A DNA stretch of 64,000 nt from Candidatus Rifleibacteriota bacterium (GCA_029564115.1 JAKQQP010000096.1:1-64000), one strand, 5' to 3'; positions 17,115 to 26,266 are shown, numbered from the stretch's first letter. A program made the numbers and translations. Notes: generated by a model not told the origin, from the letters alone.

Positions 17115-18497
17115 TCAGTTAGCGGCTTTTGTCAGTTCTTTCTCGAGTTGAGCGATCTGCCGCTTTTTTTGCTCCTGTTTAAATCTAAGGTTCTCAAAAG
17201 ACAGTTGATCATGTTCGTTTATCTGCCTGAAATAGGGGATTTCCTGCTTATCGGCACCCTTTTTCAACTCAGCCTGAACTCTGGCATCAGCGTGACGGGT
17301 CGCGAGAACGTTCAGTTCACCGCTTTCCTGTGGCAATCTGGCCAGCTCAGTGCGCAACAGGGCATGCTTCCCGGATGGAAGTCTGACCTCGTAGAGATGC
17401 GGTCTGATACGGGCAATCAAAGTTACCTCCAGAGGCACGACACCGGAAAGTTCCATTTGTTCAGAAATACTCTTGAATTCACGGCGGGCAAGATCGAGGC
17501 GACTCTGCACCTTTTCACTGCGTTCGAGTTCAGACAACGCACGGCGCACCCTGACAAATTCGGGATTAGCCTCGGCAGCCTGTTTGAGAAGCTTGCGGGC
17601 CGTATCGATATGCCCAGATTTGAGATAGGCCTCAGACAGGCCGATTATCGCTTCTTCGTGGGAATTTCTTTTCTGGAGGGCCAGACGAAAACTCTTTATC
17701 GCATTTTTATAATCTCTGGTAACCAGAAAAGCTTTGCCAAGTTTTACATAAGGTTCAGGGTTTTCAGGCTCGCAATGAACGGCCCGGGTAAATTCGACAA
17801 TGGCTTCCTGAGCTTTACCACCGGCAAGCATTGCCTCACCTTTTCCGAGCATTGCCCAGACAAGCACCGGCATGCGATCGACCAGACGCTGATAAGCTTC
17901 GACCGCCAGTTCCCACTGATCGAGCTGCAGGTAAAGCTGCCCAAGCTGGCGATGCGCTTCGATATAAGCTGTGTCTACAGCGCCACGATGTCGGGCAATT
18001 GCCTGTTCAAAAGCGATAAGAGCGTTATCGGGCTGCTTCACCTCGACAAACGCAATGCCCAACATGTAAAGGTCGTTGAATTCGACGGTTGGACTATCAG
18101 ACCAGGCGTGCAGCAGGCGTATAACCTCAGACCAGTTTTTGTTCGAAAATGCTACAACGGCTTCCTGTCTGGCTGAAACCAGGGCACCGCGGTAAACCGC
18201 TTTTGCGGCTATCGGTGCGCCACCGGTTTTGAGATCTATTCTTGAGGAGTGTATATACCCTGTGCGACCGTCGTGACTGACGCGATACCATTCACTGTTG
18301 ATATCAGCAAGCAGATCGACCTCGGTCCCTTTGGGGAGGGTTTTGATAAGCCTGCTCTTCAAATCTGGAGCCATTCTGAAATTTGCGCCACCATTGAGGA
18401 TAACAGCCATACCGAGCGACGAACTGGTCGCGCGCCCGGTGAAGGCGACTGCCAGAATAAATGCCACCAGAGTTGTAATAAGTATTTTTCTTGTCAT
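17115..18497 (-). CDS. Exported SH3b-domain and TPR protein
   Basis: The 460-residue protein starts with a signal peptide (MTRKILITTLVAFILAVAF). Residues ~30-90 form a bacterial SH3 (SH3b) domain: NFRMAPDLKSRLIKTLPKG, followed by WYRV and GYIHSSRI. SH3b domains often bind peptidoglycan or peptide stems. Several TPR units follow at about 105-310 (FEQAIARHRGAVDTAYIEAH, YVKLGKAFLVTRDYKNAIKS). The last 60 residues are strongly charged and probably a coiled coil (KQEQKKRQIAQLEKELTKA). It stands alone between the giant lipoprotein gene and a divergent LysM gene, with its own terminator. A periplasmic cell-wall-associated scaffold is the likely role; the exact function is unknown. Confidence 0.78.
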   Translation of the reverse strand: MTRKILITTLVAFILAVAFTGRATSSSLGMAVILNGGANFRMAPDLKSRLIKTLPKGTEVDLLADINSEWYRVSHDGRTGYIHSSRIDLKTGGAPIAAKAVYRGALVSARQEAVVAFSNKNWSEVIRLLHAWSDSPTVEFNDLYMLGIAFVEVKQPDNALIAFEQAIARHRGAVDTAYIEAHRQLGQLYLQLDQWELAVEAYQRLVDRMPVLVWAMLGKGEAMLAGGKAQEAIVEFTRAVHCEPENPEPYVKLGKAFLVTRDYKNAIKSFRLALQKRNSHEEAIIGLSEAYLKSGHIDTARKLLKQAAEANPEFVRVRRALSELERSEKVQSRLDLARREFKSISEQMELSGVVPLEVTLIARIRPHLYEVRLPSGKHALLRTELARLPQESGELNVLATRHADARVQAELKKGADKQEIPYFRQINEHDQLSFENLRFKQEQKKRQIAQLEKELTKAAN

Positions 18498-18966
18498 AAC
18501 AAGACTCTAATCGACACAATCACTGAAAAAGTTTAACAGTGAAAAAAAATTAAGCCGCCCGCGTTTCATCAATAATTATAGTCGCTTTGTCACTGCCAGG
18601 GGCAAAGCAGCCCTGACGCAATCTCTGTTCTCTTCACGACAGTCGTCTTGCCACAGCGGGCAGATGCAAAAAGGTATCAACAAGAAGGATTGGTAAGAGA
18701 GATTGCTTCGTCGCTGCGCTCCTTGCAATGACAAGTCTCTCATTACCTTGCAATCACAAGTTACTTATACTTTGCGATGACAGTTATTCATTACTCGTAA
18801 TGCATAGTTGCTCGTTGTCTCACAATGACGCGCAAAAGTCTCAAAAAAGAATATCGCAGTTATTTAAAAATTTTGCTGAAAATTTCATTAAAGGATTTGT
18901 CGATCTTGTCGATACTGCATTTGAATTGCAACTTAATCACCGTAAATTCTGCGAAAGAAGGGCTGA
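18498..18966. other. Intergenic region between divergent genes, with degenerate tandem repeats
   Basis: This 469-base stretch must hold the promoters of two divergent genes. Its middle (18721-18830) contains a decaying tandem repeat described separately, preceded by GATTGCTTCGTCGCTGCGCT, a type of low-complexity intergenic repeat. I see no gene in it; short frames lack ribosome sites. Confidence 0.6.
18721..18842. repeat. Degenerate ~24-bp tandem repeat around CTTGCAATGACAAGT
   Basis: Five units of 24-25 bases can be aligned: they begin CCTTGCAATGACAAGT, CCTTGCAATCACAAGT, CTTTGCGATGACAGTT, CTCGTAATGCATAGTT and TCTCACAATGACGCGC, at 18721, 18746, 18770, 18794 and 18818. Identity falls off along the array, as for an old expansion of a dispersed intergenic repeat. 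Confidence 0.65.
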
Positions 18967-20379
18967 ATGAAGAATAAAGGCGCATTGAAAAAAACTATGG
19001 CCCTGCTTCTCAGTCTCGGAATAATTTCCGGGCCAGGGGCAGGTTTTGCAGCGCCAGATACCGGCAAGCGCGTGCAGCAACCTTCAATCACTGCTGACGA
19101 TGAACTGGTAATCACCGGGTATTACACCATAAAGAAAGGTGATACTCTTGCCCGTATCTCATCACGCTATCTGGGTTCGGCTGAAAGATGGCGCGAAATC
19201 GTCGCCGCCAACCCTGGCATCGACCCCAAACGCATGGAAGTCGGCACAAAAATTCGCATGCCGCTCGATGCGAACCTTGAAGCGACCATTGCAGCGCTGC
19301 CGCGACCAAAACAGCCACCGGTAATTTTCAGAAAGTCGGTAGACGATCCCGGCACAAACAGAGCAGAAAAGCCCGACCTGTCGTTTCTCGATTCAGCCGC
19401 TCCCAAAAGCATTTTTGGCAGCTTGATCAGCGATGACGAAGGCGAAAACAGCGATCATGAATCTGAAGCTCAGGATTTTTCGCAAGACGAAAAAAGCCCG
19501 GAAAATGCTCTGACTTCGCGTTTTATCAATTCTGAACTGAAACTGCCCGAAGAAATCAAAAGCGGTAAAACCAGTCAGTATTTTGCCAACATAAAAGGTT
19601 TTCACGGCCTTTTTAACACAGAAAGCGCCATGTTTCCAGAAAACAGGGCGTTGATCGTCGGCCTGCAGGGTCGCTACGACAAATATGGTGAATTCGACTT
19701 TCAAGGGTTCAACATGTCGGGCAACCAGTGGGTCATGCCCCTGAACATCCTGTTTTTGCGCAATCGCCTGATGGCCGGGCTTTCTGTGCCAGTACAGGCC
19801 TGGGAGGTCAACCGCGTCGGGATCGACAACAATGTGACCTTCAGCGGCATGCACGATCCCAGCCTGCGACTTGGCTACCAGATATGGCGTGATTATGCTG
19901 GGCAGCAGGCAGTCAGCCTGCACTTCGAAGGGCGTTTTCCGTCAGGCAACTATCATCAGCCGATGCTGAACATGACCGGAAAAACCCGCTCCGGTGTTGA
20001 AGTCGGCCCTGCCGAAGCCACTCGTGGCTCATGGCTGCAGATCGGCGGGGCTTATTCAAGAAAACTCGCCGCACGCTGGAACGGCCATATGAACCTGACC
20101 CTGGCCAGCAACCCCAGAGATGGCATTGCAAAAATCAACCCTCGGGCCGGTCTTGAATACCTGCTCGACCCTAACTGCGTATTGCTCGCCGAAGTCGATG
20201 CGCCATCGTGGTCGATGGAAAAAGGCCCGGACGGCAGCAATATCGATATGCTTCTCGGACTTGCCTGGTTCAATGAACGCTGGCAGTTTTCGGTTGGCAT
20301 GCCGGTCTCTATGCAGTCTGAATGGGGCTACAAAAGGGATTATGGCCTGATACTCGGTTTGAATTACCGCCAGGACTGA
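18967..20379 (+). CDS. LysM-domain protein with probable outer-membrane barrel
   Basis: A signal peptide (KKTMALLLSLGIISGPGAGFA) is followed at about residues 52-100 by a LysM peptidoglycan-binding domain: YTIKKGDTLARISSRYLG, then WREIVAANPGIDP and VGTKIRMP. A charged, low-complexity linker (to ~180) leads into about 270 residues with alternating amphipathic strands ending in LNYRQD, with aromatic residues near the end as in outer-membrane beta barrels. The C-terminal part does not match a family I can name. Inference: an outer-membrane protein tethered to the wall by LysM. GAAGGG precedes the ATG, and the small DUF3006-like gene follows after 18 bases. Confidence 0.75.
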   Translation: MKNKGALKKTMALLLSLGIISGPGAGFAAPDTGKRVQQPSITADDELVITGYYTIKKGDTLARISSRYLGSAERWREIVAANPGIDPKRMEVGTKIRMPLDANLEATIAALPRPKQPPVIFRKSVDDPGTNRAEKPDLSFLDSAAPKSIFGSLISDDEGENSDHESEAQDFSQDEKSPENALTSRFINSELKLPEEIKSGKTSQYFANIKGFHGLFNTESAMFPENRALIVGLQGRYDKYGEFDFQGFNMSGNQWVMPLNILFLRNRLMAGLSVPVQAWEVNRVGIDNNVTFSGMHDPSLRLGYQIWRDYAGQQAVSLHFEGRFPSGNYHQPMLNMTGKTRSGVEVGPAEATRGSWLQIGGAYSRKLAARWNGHMNLTLASNPRDGIAKINPRAGLEYLLDPNCVLLAEVDAPSWSMEKGPDGSNIDMLLGLAWFNERWQFSVGMPVSMQSEWGYKRDYGLILGLNYRQD

Positions 20380-20397
20380 GACGAGGAGATTTTATAA

Positions 20398-20604
20398 ATG
20401 GGTGGGCTGAGAGATCGTGAAAGACCGAAAAAACGGGTCAGCGGCTGGGTTGACCGGGTCACCGGCGGCATTGTCGTTGTAGTGGTGAGGCACCCGACTG
20501 AACCGGATGCCACCATTGAGGTTTATGTGCCGATTGAAAAGTTCAAAAACCGCATACCTCAAGAAGGTGAAAAGGTTTCGGTACTCATCGACGACAAAAA
20601 CTGA
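20398..20604 (+). CDS. Small DUF3006-like protein
   Basis: The 68-residue product resembles the DUF3006 pattern: a start of the type 'xxGWVDRVxGGxVVVxV' then acid/hydrophobic beta strands and a final 'VPxEKFKNxxxEGEKVSVLID'. These small beta proteins have no established function. GAGGAG lies 8-13 bases before the ATG, which follows the LysM-barrel gene by 18 bases, so the two are co-transcribed. The call is by general pattern and could be wrong. Confidence 0.6.
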   Translation: MGGLRDRERPKKRVSGWVDRVTGGIVVVVVRHPTEPDATIEVYVPIEKFKNRIPQEGEKVSVLIDDKN

Positions 20605-20624
20605 ATCAGCAAAACAATTCGTAA

Positions 20625-21720
20625 TAGAAACAGCCCCCGTTTAACCGGGGGCTGTCTGTTGAACTTACAGATTAGAATCGGTTTTCCTTCTTGAAGACTT
20701 TTCAATGTGCGGTTAATCAGAACCGTCACCAGTGCTGATTACCCCTTCTTGCCGTTACATATCCTTTAGAGTTTTAACGTGGCTGCACTATGACGCGCAT
20801 TGGTTACGTCAAGCCTCAGGCGTTCGTCGCCCTCGAGGCCTTCATTACAACCACCAGACTGGACGTTAATCTAGTCTTTCTATCCTCTTTTGAACTTCTG
20901 CCGACTGCAAGGTTCGACACACATTCTCATTGGTTGGATAACACCAACGCCTCCTGAGGTTTCTTCCCTCTTAGCGCCGTCACTGCGGGACGTGACAAGC
21001 AGGATTCCAGCCCTGCCGCATTCCGCTCTCAGGTTTTCTCAACCTCTCAGCAGAACTTGCGTCCTTAACAGCTTGCGGGTTTGTTCCACCCCGCTGGCAC
21101 TCCCAGGGTTATGATCTTCAGAGCTTTACCCATGACCGGTCGACAACTGTTTCCAGCTGCCCTGCTTCTACGCTGTTACCGTCTCTACATGGTTTTCTTC
21201 CAGAAATTGCTGGCAGTTCCCACTGCCTGGCCGCCGGACTTACGTCTCACCCGACCCTGGCTCTTTCTGGCCCTGTGCTGCAAGCAGCCAGTTTCCATCT
21301 TGAGATTCGGTCATACCTTGAAGCTTTGCTCCCGGTGCTGAGCGTCTCCTACGCCGTCAGATTTCACTCCTTCGTCGCGATGACAACTCTCATGACCTTT
21401 TGTCCTTCGGGGTATCAGGCTTCACCGCCCTGGATGTTATCCTTCCTCTTACAGGGTTTGTGACCCTCATAGAGTTTTTCTGCGGTTGAAGTTGGATTCT
21501 CCGTCGATGCGGAGCCCTCCCCCCATGGAGTTTGTGCCTTTTGACACCTGCTTCTTCTTCGGTTACGCGCAACCCGAGATTATTGATTCTCTTCAGGGTC
21601 GTTTTGCCTGTCACCAGACATCTGCACCCATCTTTGGATTGCTGCCCGGAACCTGCCGGAGCTCAGAAGCAACTGCCTTGCGGCTACCGATTCTATTTTC
21701 AAAGATCTGTTCGTTCAACT
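20625..21720 (-). ncRNA. Candidate large structured noncoding RNA, ~1.1 kb, family not recognised
   Basis: No credible coding frame exists here, but the minus strand reads as a highly folded RNA. Its two ends pair: 21713-21719 with 20658-20664 (7 bp), 21705-21710 with 20667-20672 (6 bp), and 21686-21695 with 20673-20682 (10 bp), giving a 23-bp closing helix right between promoter and terminator. Inside I find at least 15 local hairpins, for example 21675-21684 (GCAA loop), 21606-21619 (GUGA loop), 21499-21514, 21453-21467, 21338-21360, 21212-21227 (GGGA loop), 21031-21045, 20979-20996, 20930-20947, 20813-20839, 20791-20811 and 20711-20743. The tetraloops are GNRA only when read on the minus strand, and loops are purine-rich in that sense. 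It does not show tmRNA, RNase P, rRNA or group II domain V signatures. A large ornate RNA of the GOLLD/ROOL/OLE kind is the closest concept. Confidence 0.75.
20630..20655. terminator. Strong hairpin terminator between DUF3006-like gene and the ncRNA unit
   Basis: ACAGCCCCCG pairs perfectly with CGGGGGCTGT around TTTAAC. On the minus strand it is followed by TTCTATT and sits two bases after the 3' strand of the RNA closing helix, so it fits as terminator of the ~1.1 kb minus-strand RNA. It also lies 26 bases after the stop of the plus-strand gene. Confidence 0.8.
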
Positions 21721-21725
21721 AACCC

Positions 21726-21754
21726 AATATATATTGTTTGTTTTTGTTTGTCAA
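21726..21754 (-). promoter_or_regulatory. Consensus sigma70 promoter of the ncRNA, with A-tract UP element
   Basis: On the minus strand TTGACA (21749-21754) and TATATT (21726-21731) are separated by exactly 17 bases. Upstream is an A-rich tract (AAAAAATAAATAAAAAA) like the UP elements of rRNA promoters. Transcription would start near 21719, precisely at the first paired base of the RNA closing helix. This is the best promoter match I found in the window. Confidence 0.8.
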
Positions 21755-21843
21755 CGTTTTTTATTTATTTTTTCCAGACAAAGCAAAACGCTTCTGATAA
21801 TGCCTCTTTCGGCGATCTGATTATTATGGGCGGGGGCTACGGC

Positions 21844-24705
21844 TCAGAAGGTAATGACCATTTTTGCGTTGAGAATCGTTGCGTCGTAGCCCTGACCAAC
21901 CAGGCTCTTCGAAGAGTGAACCCGTTTGAGTTCGCCATCGATGATGGTATCGGTGCCAATGAACTGTGAAAAATTCAGGCCCCCTTCGTAATGATCGCTG
22001 CTTATTCGAGCGCTGATATCCTTGTGACTGGCAAAAAATCGATAGCGCTGACTGCGCGAGGCCGGCGTCAAAACTACCGCCAGGCGTTTTTCCCATTCGC
22101 GGCTGGGCTCGAGGGCGCTGATGTCATTATGTTGCAGTGCCAGTTCGAGACTTGCCCAGTGACTGAACTGACGCTGCAGGCCGAGAATTCTGCTTTTGGT
22201 GAAGGTATCGTTGGCATCGACGAAAACATCGTCTTCGAGCCTTTCTTCATAAGTGGCATCGAGAATGTAGCCGGCGGTAAACTCGTGGCGCAGCTGCAAC
22301 GATTTGAGACTGTCGCGCAATTCGCTTTGTGGTTCGTGATTGCGGTTGAACCCCTCTTCATACTCAGTGGTCAGCATCATCTTTTCGAAAGGCGTATAAC
22401 GAAGTTCCCAGGTGCGCCGGTCGTTGCTCGACACCTTGATGTCGGTCTTCTGATCCTGCAGATCGCGACGACGCCAGTCGAAATAAGCCTGCAGATAACG
22501 ATTCACACGATAGTCGGTGATAAAATTGGCGGTGGTTTTCTGAACCGGGTTTTCGAAACGATTGAGAATTTCGGCCTCTTCAAGGGCCGAATTGGGCAGA
22601 CTCGGCGGCAGAATGTATTTGGCCGGATCGAGATCTGGGTCACGCAAAATTTTAGAGGTATTCTCGATTTTGTATTTGAGTTGGGTGCGCAAGTCGCGAT
22701 TTGGTTCGTAGCGGAACTGCGAATCGGCGATTTCTGTGTCAGCACGCGAGTTGGCGAGAAAGTCTTCTTCGCGACGCCACTGGAAAAGGCCACGAGCGTT
22801 GAAAACCCGGTTTGGTTCGTAACTGAGATCGAGATTGTAGTTACGCGTTTCAGAGCGCAGACCGGAAGCCACGAGATCATCTTCGACGGCGATTCGTGAA
22901 ATGCCGGTGTTCCATGAAAATGTTTCGTCGGCAACAGCCCCCATGGTGAAGTTCATTTCGAGAACTTCAGAATCTGAAGCCAGATTTATGGCATCATCGT
23001 AACCGGTTTTGTTGATTTTGGCCTGGGCATTCAGTTTGCCGACCTTGCGGTCGAAAACGACAGCCGCCGTATCGCGGCTCAGGTCAGAGGTCACTGCCGG
23101 GCCGTTTTCACGGTCGGTCTGACGGCCGCCACGCACTTCAAGCCGCGTTGCCGGGCTGGTTGCCCAGACAAAGCCGCTGTTGTAATTGCGATAATCGATT
23201 GCTGATACCGTCGTATCATCGTCAAGATTGGTTTCTGACTGCTCACCATCGATAAAAGCGCTGACTGCATCGGTGAATTTATAACCAAGTCGCAGCCGAC
23301 CGCTCATGATATCGTTTACCAGGCCGCGCTCGCCCAGTTCCAGAACACCGCCTTCACGGCCAACCACTTTGAAATCTTTGTCGATGCGACGCCATACCAG
23401 TTCAGCGTCGGTGCGGCCAGTTTTGCCGACAAGCCCGAAACGACTGGCATTACCGACAAAGGCTTTATCGGCAGCGGCAGCGTCGGAATTTCGATTCGGG
23501 TCGACCCGCGAAACCGCCGCTTCGGCCTTTAACGAAAACGAAGGGGACAACAGCCAGTCAGCATCGGCAGAAACAACGTCATGCTGCATGGGAGTAACGG
23601 TTGACGAAGCGGTCGAACCAGATTTCGGAGTGGTGCTGTCGATCTCGCGCAGCCAGGTCAGGCCGACACTGCGGCCTTCGCTATGGGTATAAATCTGTCG
23701 GCTGCCAAAAAGATTACGGCTGAAGGCCATGCTTTCATCGGCCACCTCATATTCGATAACGATCCAGCGTGTGACTTCGATGGGTAGAATATGCGGCAGA
23801 AGCTTGATCAGACCATCTTCGTAATCGACGAGGTAATCGCTGCCGCGGACCAGTTGCCGCCCGTCAATGCTGACTTTTTCTGAATTCTGCACGATAGGGC
23901 TTGCCTGCATTCTGAATTCTTGCTGCTGGCCGGCACCTCTGAACTGCTCGCGACGGGCCATACCCTTCGACTGCGAAAACAGAAATATCGACTTGAAACG
24001 CTCATGAAAAGAGCCCTGAGCCATTATGCCGCGCACTTCCTTGCGAAACATCGAGAATTCAGTGCCCTCGAGGGCGAGAGGAAAATCACCCATGACGAAT
24101 TTCCAGACCGGGCCATCGATGTTAACGGTAAAACGACGATCTTCGTCTTCTTTATCGTCGAGAACGGCATGCACTTTGGAATTTTCGGTAATATTGCCGT
24201 CAATCTCGAGATGCAGGCTCTGGTCGAGCTTGAACCCGGGTATCGAATCGAAATTTTCGGTGGCAAAATGGCTGATATCGCCAGAAATTTCAGACTGCTT
24301 CATTTCGAACGTCTTCGTACCCGAAATATTGATGTTGCGCTTTTCGATCTGGTGATCGGCTTCATCCCAGAAGTTTTTTGCATACTGCAGAACCTGGGCC
24401 GGCGGCGTTTTGATCGGCTGCGGTTCGTTGAACGTAAGCGACTTCAGGCCGGCCGTCTCGATCGCGACGCAATCGGGCGTAATCTCTTCTGTATCAGCTT
24501 CCATGGCTACAGAGTCGGCCGTAAGACTAACTGTCTTTGCTTCAGTCGTCTTCAACAGAACAGGAGCCATCGGGGCCGGCCGCTCGACAACGCCGGCATC
24601 AGCAAAAGCAGAAGCGGGAAACAGGCTGTTGAAAAACATGCACAGCAGCAGCAGGCGCATGGTGATAATGCGCCATCGCGAAGAATCTGCCGGCCTGAAT
24701 TTCAT
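21844..24705 (-). CDS. Large exported probable outer-membrane beta-barrel protein
   Basis: The 953-residue protein has a signal peptide (RLLLLCMFFNSLFPASAFA at residues ~17-35; the n-region is long, and Met16 is an alternative start). Around residues 270-330 there is a motif VSIDGRQLVRGSDYLVDYE with DGLIKLLPHILPIEV and IVIEYEVAD, a beta-sandwich module seen in many large bacterial envelope proteins. The remaining ~600 residues are repeated amphipathic strands of the 'RLGYKFTDAVSAFIDGE' and 'LRYTPFEKMMLTTEYEEG' kind that end in VITF, typical of an outer-membrane barrel. Its ATG overlaps the stop of the xerC/D-like gene by four bases (ATGA), so it is translated from that transcript. Function unknown. 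Confidence 0.72.
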   Translation of the reverse strand: MKFRPADSSRWRIITMRLLLLCMFFNSLFPASAFADAGVVERPAPMAPVLLKTTEAKTVSLTADSVAMEADTEEITPDCVAIETAGLKSLTFNEPQPIKTPPAQVLQYAKNFWDEADHQIEKRNINISGTKTFEMKQSEISGDISHFATENFDSIPGFKLDQSLHLEIDGNITENSKVHAVLDDKEDEDRRFTVNIDGPVWKFVMGDFPLALEGTEFSMFRKEVRGIMAQGSFHERFKSIFLFSQSKGMARREQFRGAGQQQEFRMQASPIVQNSEKVSIDGRQLVRGSDYLVDYEDGLIKLLPHILPIEVTRWIVIEYEVADESMAFSRNLFGSRQIYTHSEGRSVGLTWLREIDSTTPKSGSTASSTVTPMQHDVVSADADWLLSPSFSLKAEAAVSRVDPNRNSDAAAADKAFVGNASRFGLVGKTGRTDAELVWRRIDKDFKVVGREGGVLELGERGLVNDIMSGRLRLGYKFTDAVSAFIDGEQSETNLDDDTTVSAIDYRNYNSGFVWATSPATRLEVRGGRQTDRENGPAVTSDLSRDTAAVVFDRKVGKLNAQAKINKTGYDDAINLASDSEVLEMNFTMGAVADETFSWNTGISRIAVEDDLVASGLRSETRNYNLDLSYEPNRVFNARGLFQWRREEDFLANSRADTEIADSQFRYEPNRDLRTQLKYKIENTSKILRDPDLDPAKYILPPSLPNSALEEAEILNRFENPVQKTTANFITDYRVNRYLQAYFDWRRRDLQDQKTDIKVSSNDRRTWELRYTPFEKMMLTTEYEEGFNRNHEPQSELRDSLKSLQLRHEFTAGYILDATYEERLEDDVFVDANDTFTKSRILGLQRQFSHWASLELALQHNDISALEPSREWEKRLAVVLTPASRSQRYRFFASHKDISARISSDHYEGGLNFSQFIGTDTIIDGELKRVHSSKSLVGQGYDATILNAKMVITF

Positions 24706-25595
24706 TTTCCCCGAGGGTGAGCCTTTCGATGAATGTTCTGCAAATCTTTGCTGTTGAGATGTGTGTAAATCTGAGTCGTAGAAACATCGACATGCCCGAG
24801 CATCTCCTGCACGGCCATGATGCTGGCCCCGCCCTCGAGCATGTGGGTAGCACAGGTATGCCTGAAAACATGCGGCGAAACATCGCGGTTAATCGCTGCC
24901 ATCAGGGCATACTTTCTGATGATCTTCCAGAGACCCATGCGCGACATGGCGCGGCCATAAGGGTTAAGAAACAGGGTTCGCTCGGTAATGTCTTTACACA
25001 GCTGCGGTCGACCCTTGATTATGTATTCATTCACGGCTTCGATGGCATAAGCGCCAACCGGAACAATGCGCTCGCGGCCGCCCTTGCCGATCACTGTCAG
25101 AAACTCGGCGGCAGCATTGAGATTGCCGATTTTTAAATCGATCAATTCAGACTCACGAATGCCAGTAGCATAAAGCAGTTCGAGAATTGCCCGATCACGC
25201 AGACCAAATGCGGTGCTGCTGTCTGGCTGCTGCAGAATCCGCTCCATTTCCTGCTGGCTGAGGACTTTTGGCAGAGGGCGACCGATTTTGGGTCTTTCAA
25301 GCAGAGCCGTCGGATCGTTTTCCGTATGGCCTTCACGCTGCAGAAACTTGTAGAAGCCCTTCAAAGCAGAAGATTTTCTGGCCATGGAACGCGGCGAAAG
25401 GCCGCGATCGTGCATATGAACCAGAAACAGGCTGAGCACACTGTCAATGGAGGTGCTGCTGACCTGGCGACCACGCTCGGCTGCAAAGTCGAGCCAATCT
25501 TGAAGGTCGCGACGGTATGCTTCCAGAGAACGAGGTCTCAGGCCCTTTTCAATGGCCAAATAGTTCAGAAACTGCTCGAGCAGATCTGCCGACAT
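24702..25595 (-). CDS. xerD: Tyrosine recombinase XerC/XerD family
   Basis: At 297 residues it has the length of XerC/XerD. The N-terminal SAM-like core-binding domain covers ~1-100. The catalytic domain shows all family residues: Arg in YATGIRESELIDL (~147), Lys in VIGKGGRERIVPV (~171), HVFRHTCATHML (His and Arg), His in EMLGHVDVSTTQIYTH and the Tyr nucleophile in the same segment. These enzymes resolve chromosome dimers at dif with FtsK. XerD is favoured over XerC by general similarity only; no integrase-like neighbours (phage or cassettes) are seen. AGGAG lies 6 bases before the ATG. It is followed by the coupled barrel gene. Confidence 0.88.
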   Translation of the reverse strand: MSADLLEQFLNYLAIEKGLRPRSLEAYRRDLQDWLDFAAERGRQVSSTSIDSVLSLFLVHMHDRGLSPRSMARKSSALKGFYKFLQREGHTENDPTALLERPKIGRPLPKVLSQQEMERILQQPDSSTAFGLRDRAILELLYATGIRESELIDLKIGNLNAAAEFLTVIGKGGRERIVPVGAYAIEAVNEYIIKGRPQLCKDITERTLFLNPYGRAMSRMGLWKIIRKYALMAAINRDVSPHVFRHTCATHMLEGGASIMAVQEMLGHVDVSTTQIYTHLNSKDLQNIHRKAHPRGK

Positions 25596-25745
25596 GTTTG
25601 CTCCTATATTCTGGTAAAGAAAATATTATCTTTTCAATTTATCGGTATTCAGCTGCTCAAAACTTAGACAATAACTCAACGAGTCATCGTTCCGGGTCGC
25701 ACAGCAGAAATGGAGCCAGCACACAGCGGTCAGCCGCTAAAACAA

Positions 25746-25775
25746 ACCGATCAGAAACTTCTGTTCCTGATCGGT
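25746..25775 (-). terminator. Terminator after the small coiled-coil gene
   Basis: ACCGATCAG pairs with CTGATCGGT around a 12-base loop; the minus strand continues TTTGTTTT. It lies 26 bases after the stop of the 25801 gene. Confidence 0.75.
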
Positions 25776-25800
25776 GATACTGCCCGTTTTAAAGAGGCTT

Positions 25801-26112
25801 TTATTTATTCTTCAATTTCAATTCCTGCAGGCGTTCAAAAAGTTCGTGGTGGCGTTGTGCAAGCTCGGTTCTTTTTTCCTGCAGGTCGGCCCATTCAGCG
25901 GGGTCGATAGCATTTTTTTTAACCTGCTTGATAAGATTGCTGAGCTCTCTCATGCGCCCTGAAAGAATAGACATTTCTTTTTCGATGGCTTTGATCTCTT
26001 CGTCATAGATTCCGGCAAATGCCGGCGCTGAAAAAACACCCATGAATACTGTTGCGATAAACACAAAAAGCATCATCGAAACCGAAAAACTGCGGACGGT
26101 CAAAGATTTCAT
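25801..26112 (-). CDS. Small exported coiled-coil protein
   Basis: An upstream ATG at 26139 is possible, but AGGAG six to ten bases before ATG 26112 makes the shorter, 103-residue form more likely. It has a signal peptide (MKSLTVRSFSVSMMLFVFIA, cut after APAFA) and then a fully helical, charged remainder (YDEEIKAIEKEMSILSGRM, LAQRHHELFERLQELKLK), probably a coiled coil in the periplasm. I do not recognise a family. It is monocistronic, with its own terminator. Confidence 0.7.
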   Translation of the reverse strand: MKSLTVRSFSVSMMLFVFIATVFMGVFSAPAFAGIYDEEIKAIEKEMSILSGRMRELSNLIKQVKKNAIDPAEWADLQEKRTELAQRHHELFERLQELKLKNK

Positions 26113-26266
26113 GAAAATTCTCCTCTTACCTGCTGACAAATTTATTTGAAGATCTTGCGGCCAGTTTACAAATTTTTACGACGCTGGTCAATAATTGACA
26201 ACAATGTCTGAAAGAGTGCACAATCTTTTAAGATCAACAAAAGTCTTACGGAACAGGGGATACGTC

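Noticed and set aside
16956..18176. 406-residue plus-strand frame opposite the SH3b-TPR gene
   Set aside because: Antisense shadow: the minus frame has signal peptide, SH3b and TPR motifs, and a terminator; the plus frame shows no domain.
21390..21614. 74-residue basic minus-strand ORF inside the RNA unit
   Set aside because: Crosses the hairpins at 21453-21467 and 21499-21514 and has no family; a short basic frame is expected by chance in such sequence.
20625..21720. Group II intron, tmRNA, RNase P RNA or rRNA fragment as the identity of the RNA
   Set aside because: No domain V-like hairpin, no GUGYG start at the boundary, no tag/tRNA-like end, no RNase P core words, and length does not fit RNase P or tmRNA. 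A formal search is still needed.
21532..21969. 145-residue plus-strand ORF in the same region
   Set aside because: No signal, no domain, and it runs across the ncRNA promoter into the barrel gene antisense.
21991..22899. 302-residue plus-strand frame opposite the barrel gene
   Set aside because: No domain or ribosome site; the minus frame is a clear exported barrel coupled to xerD.
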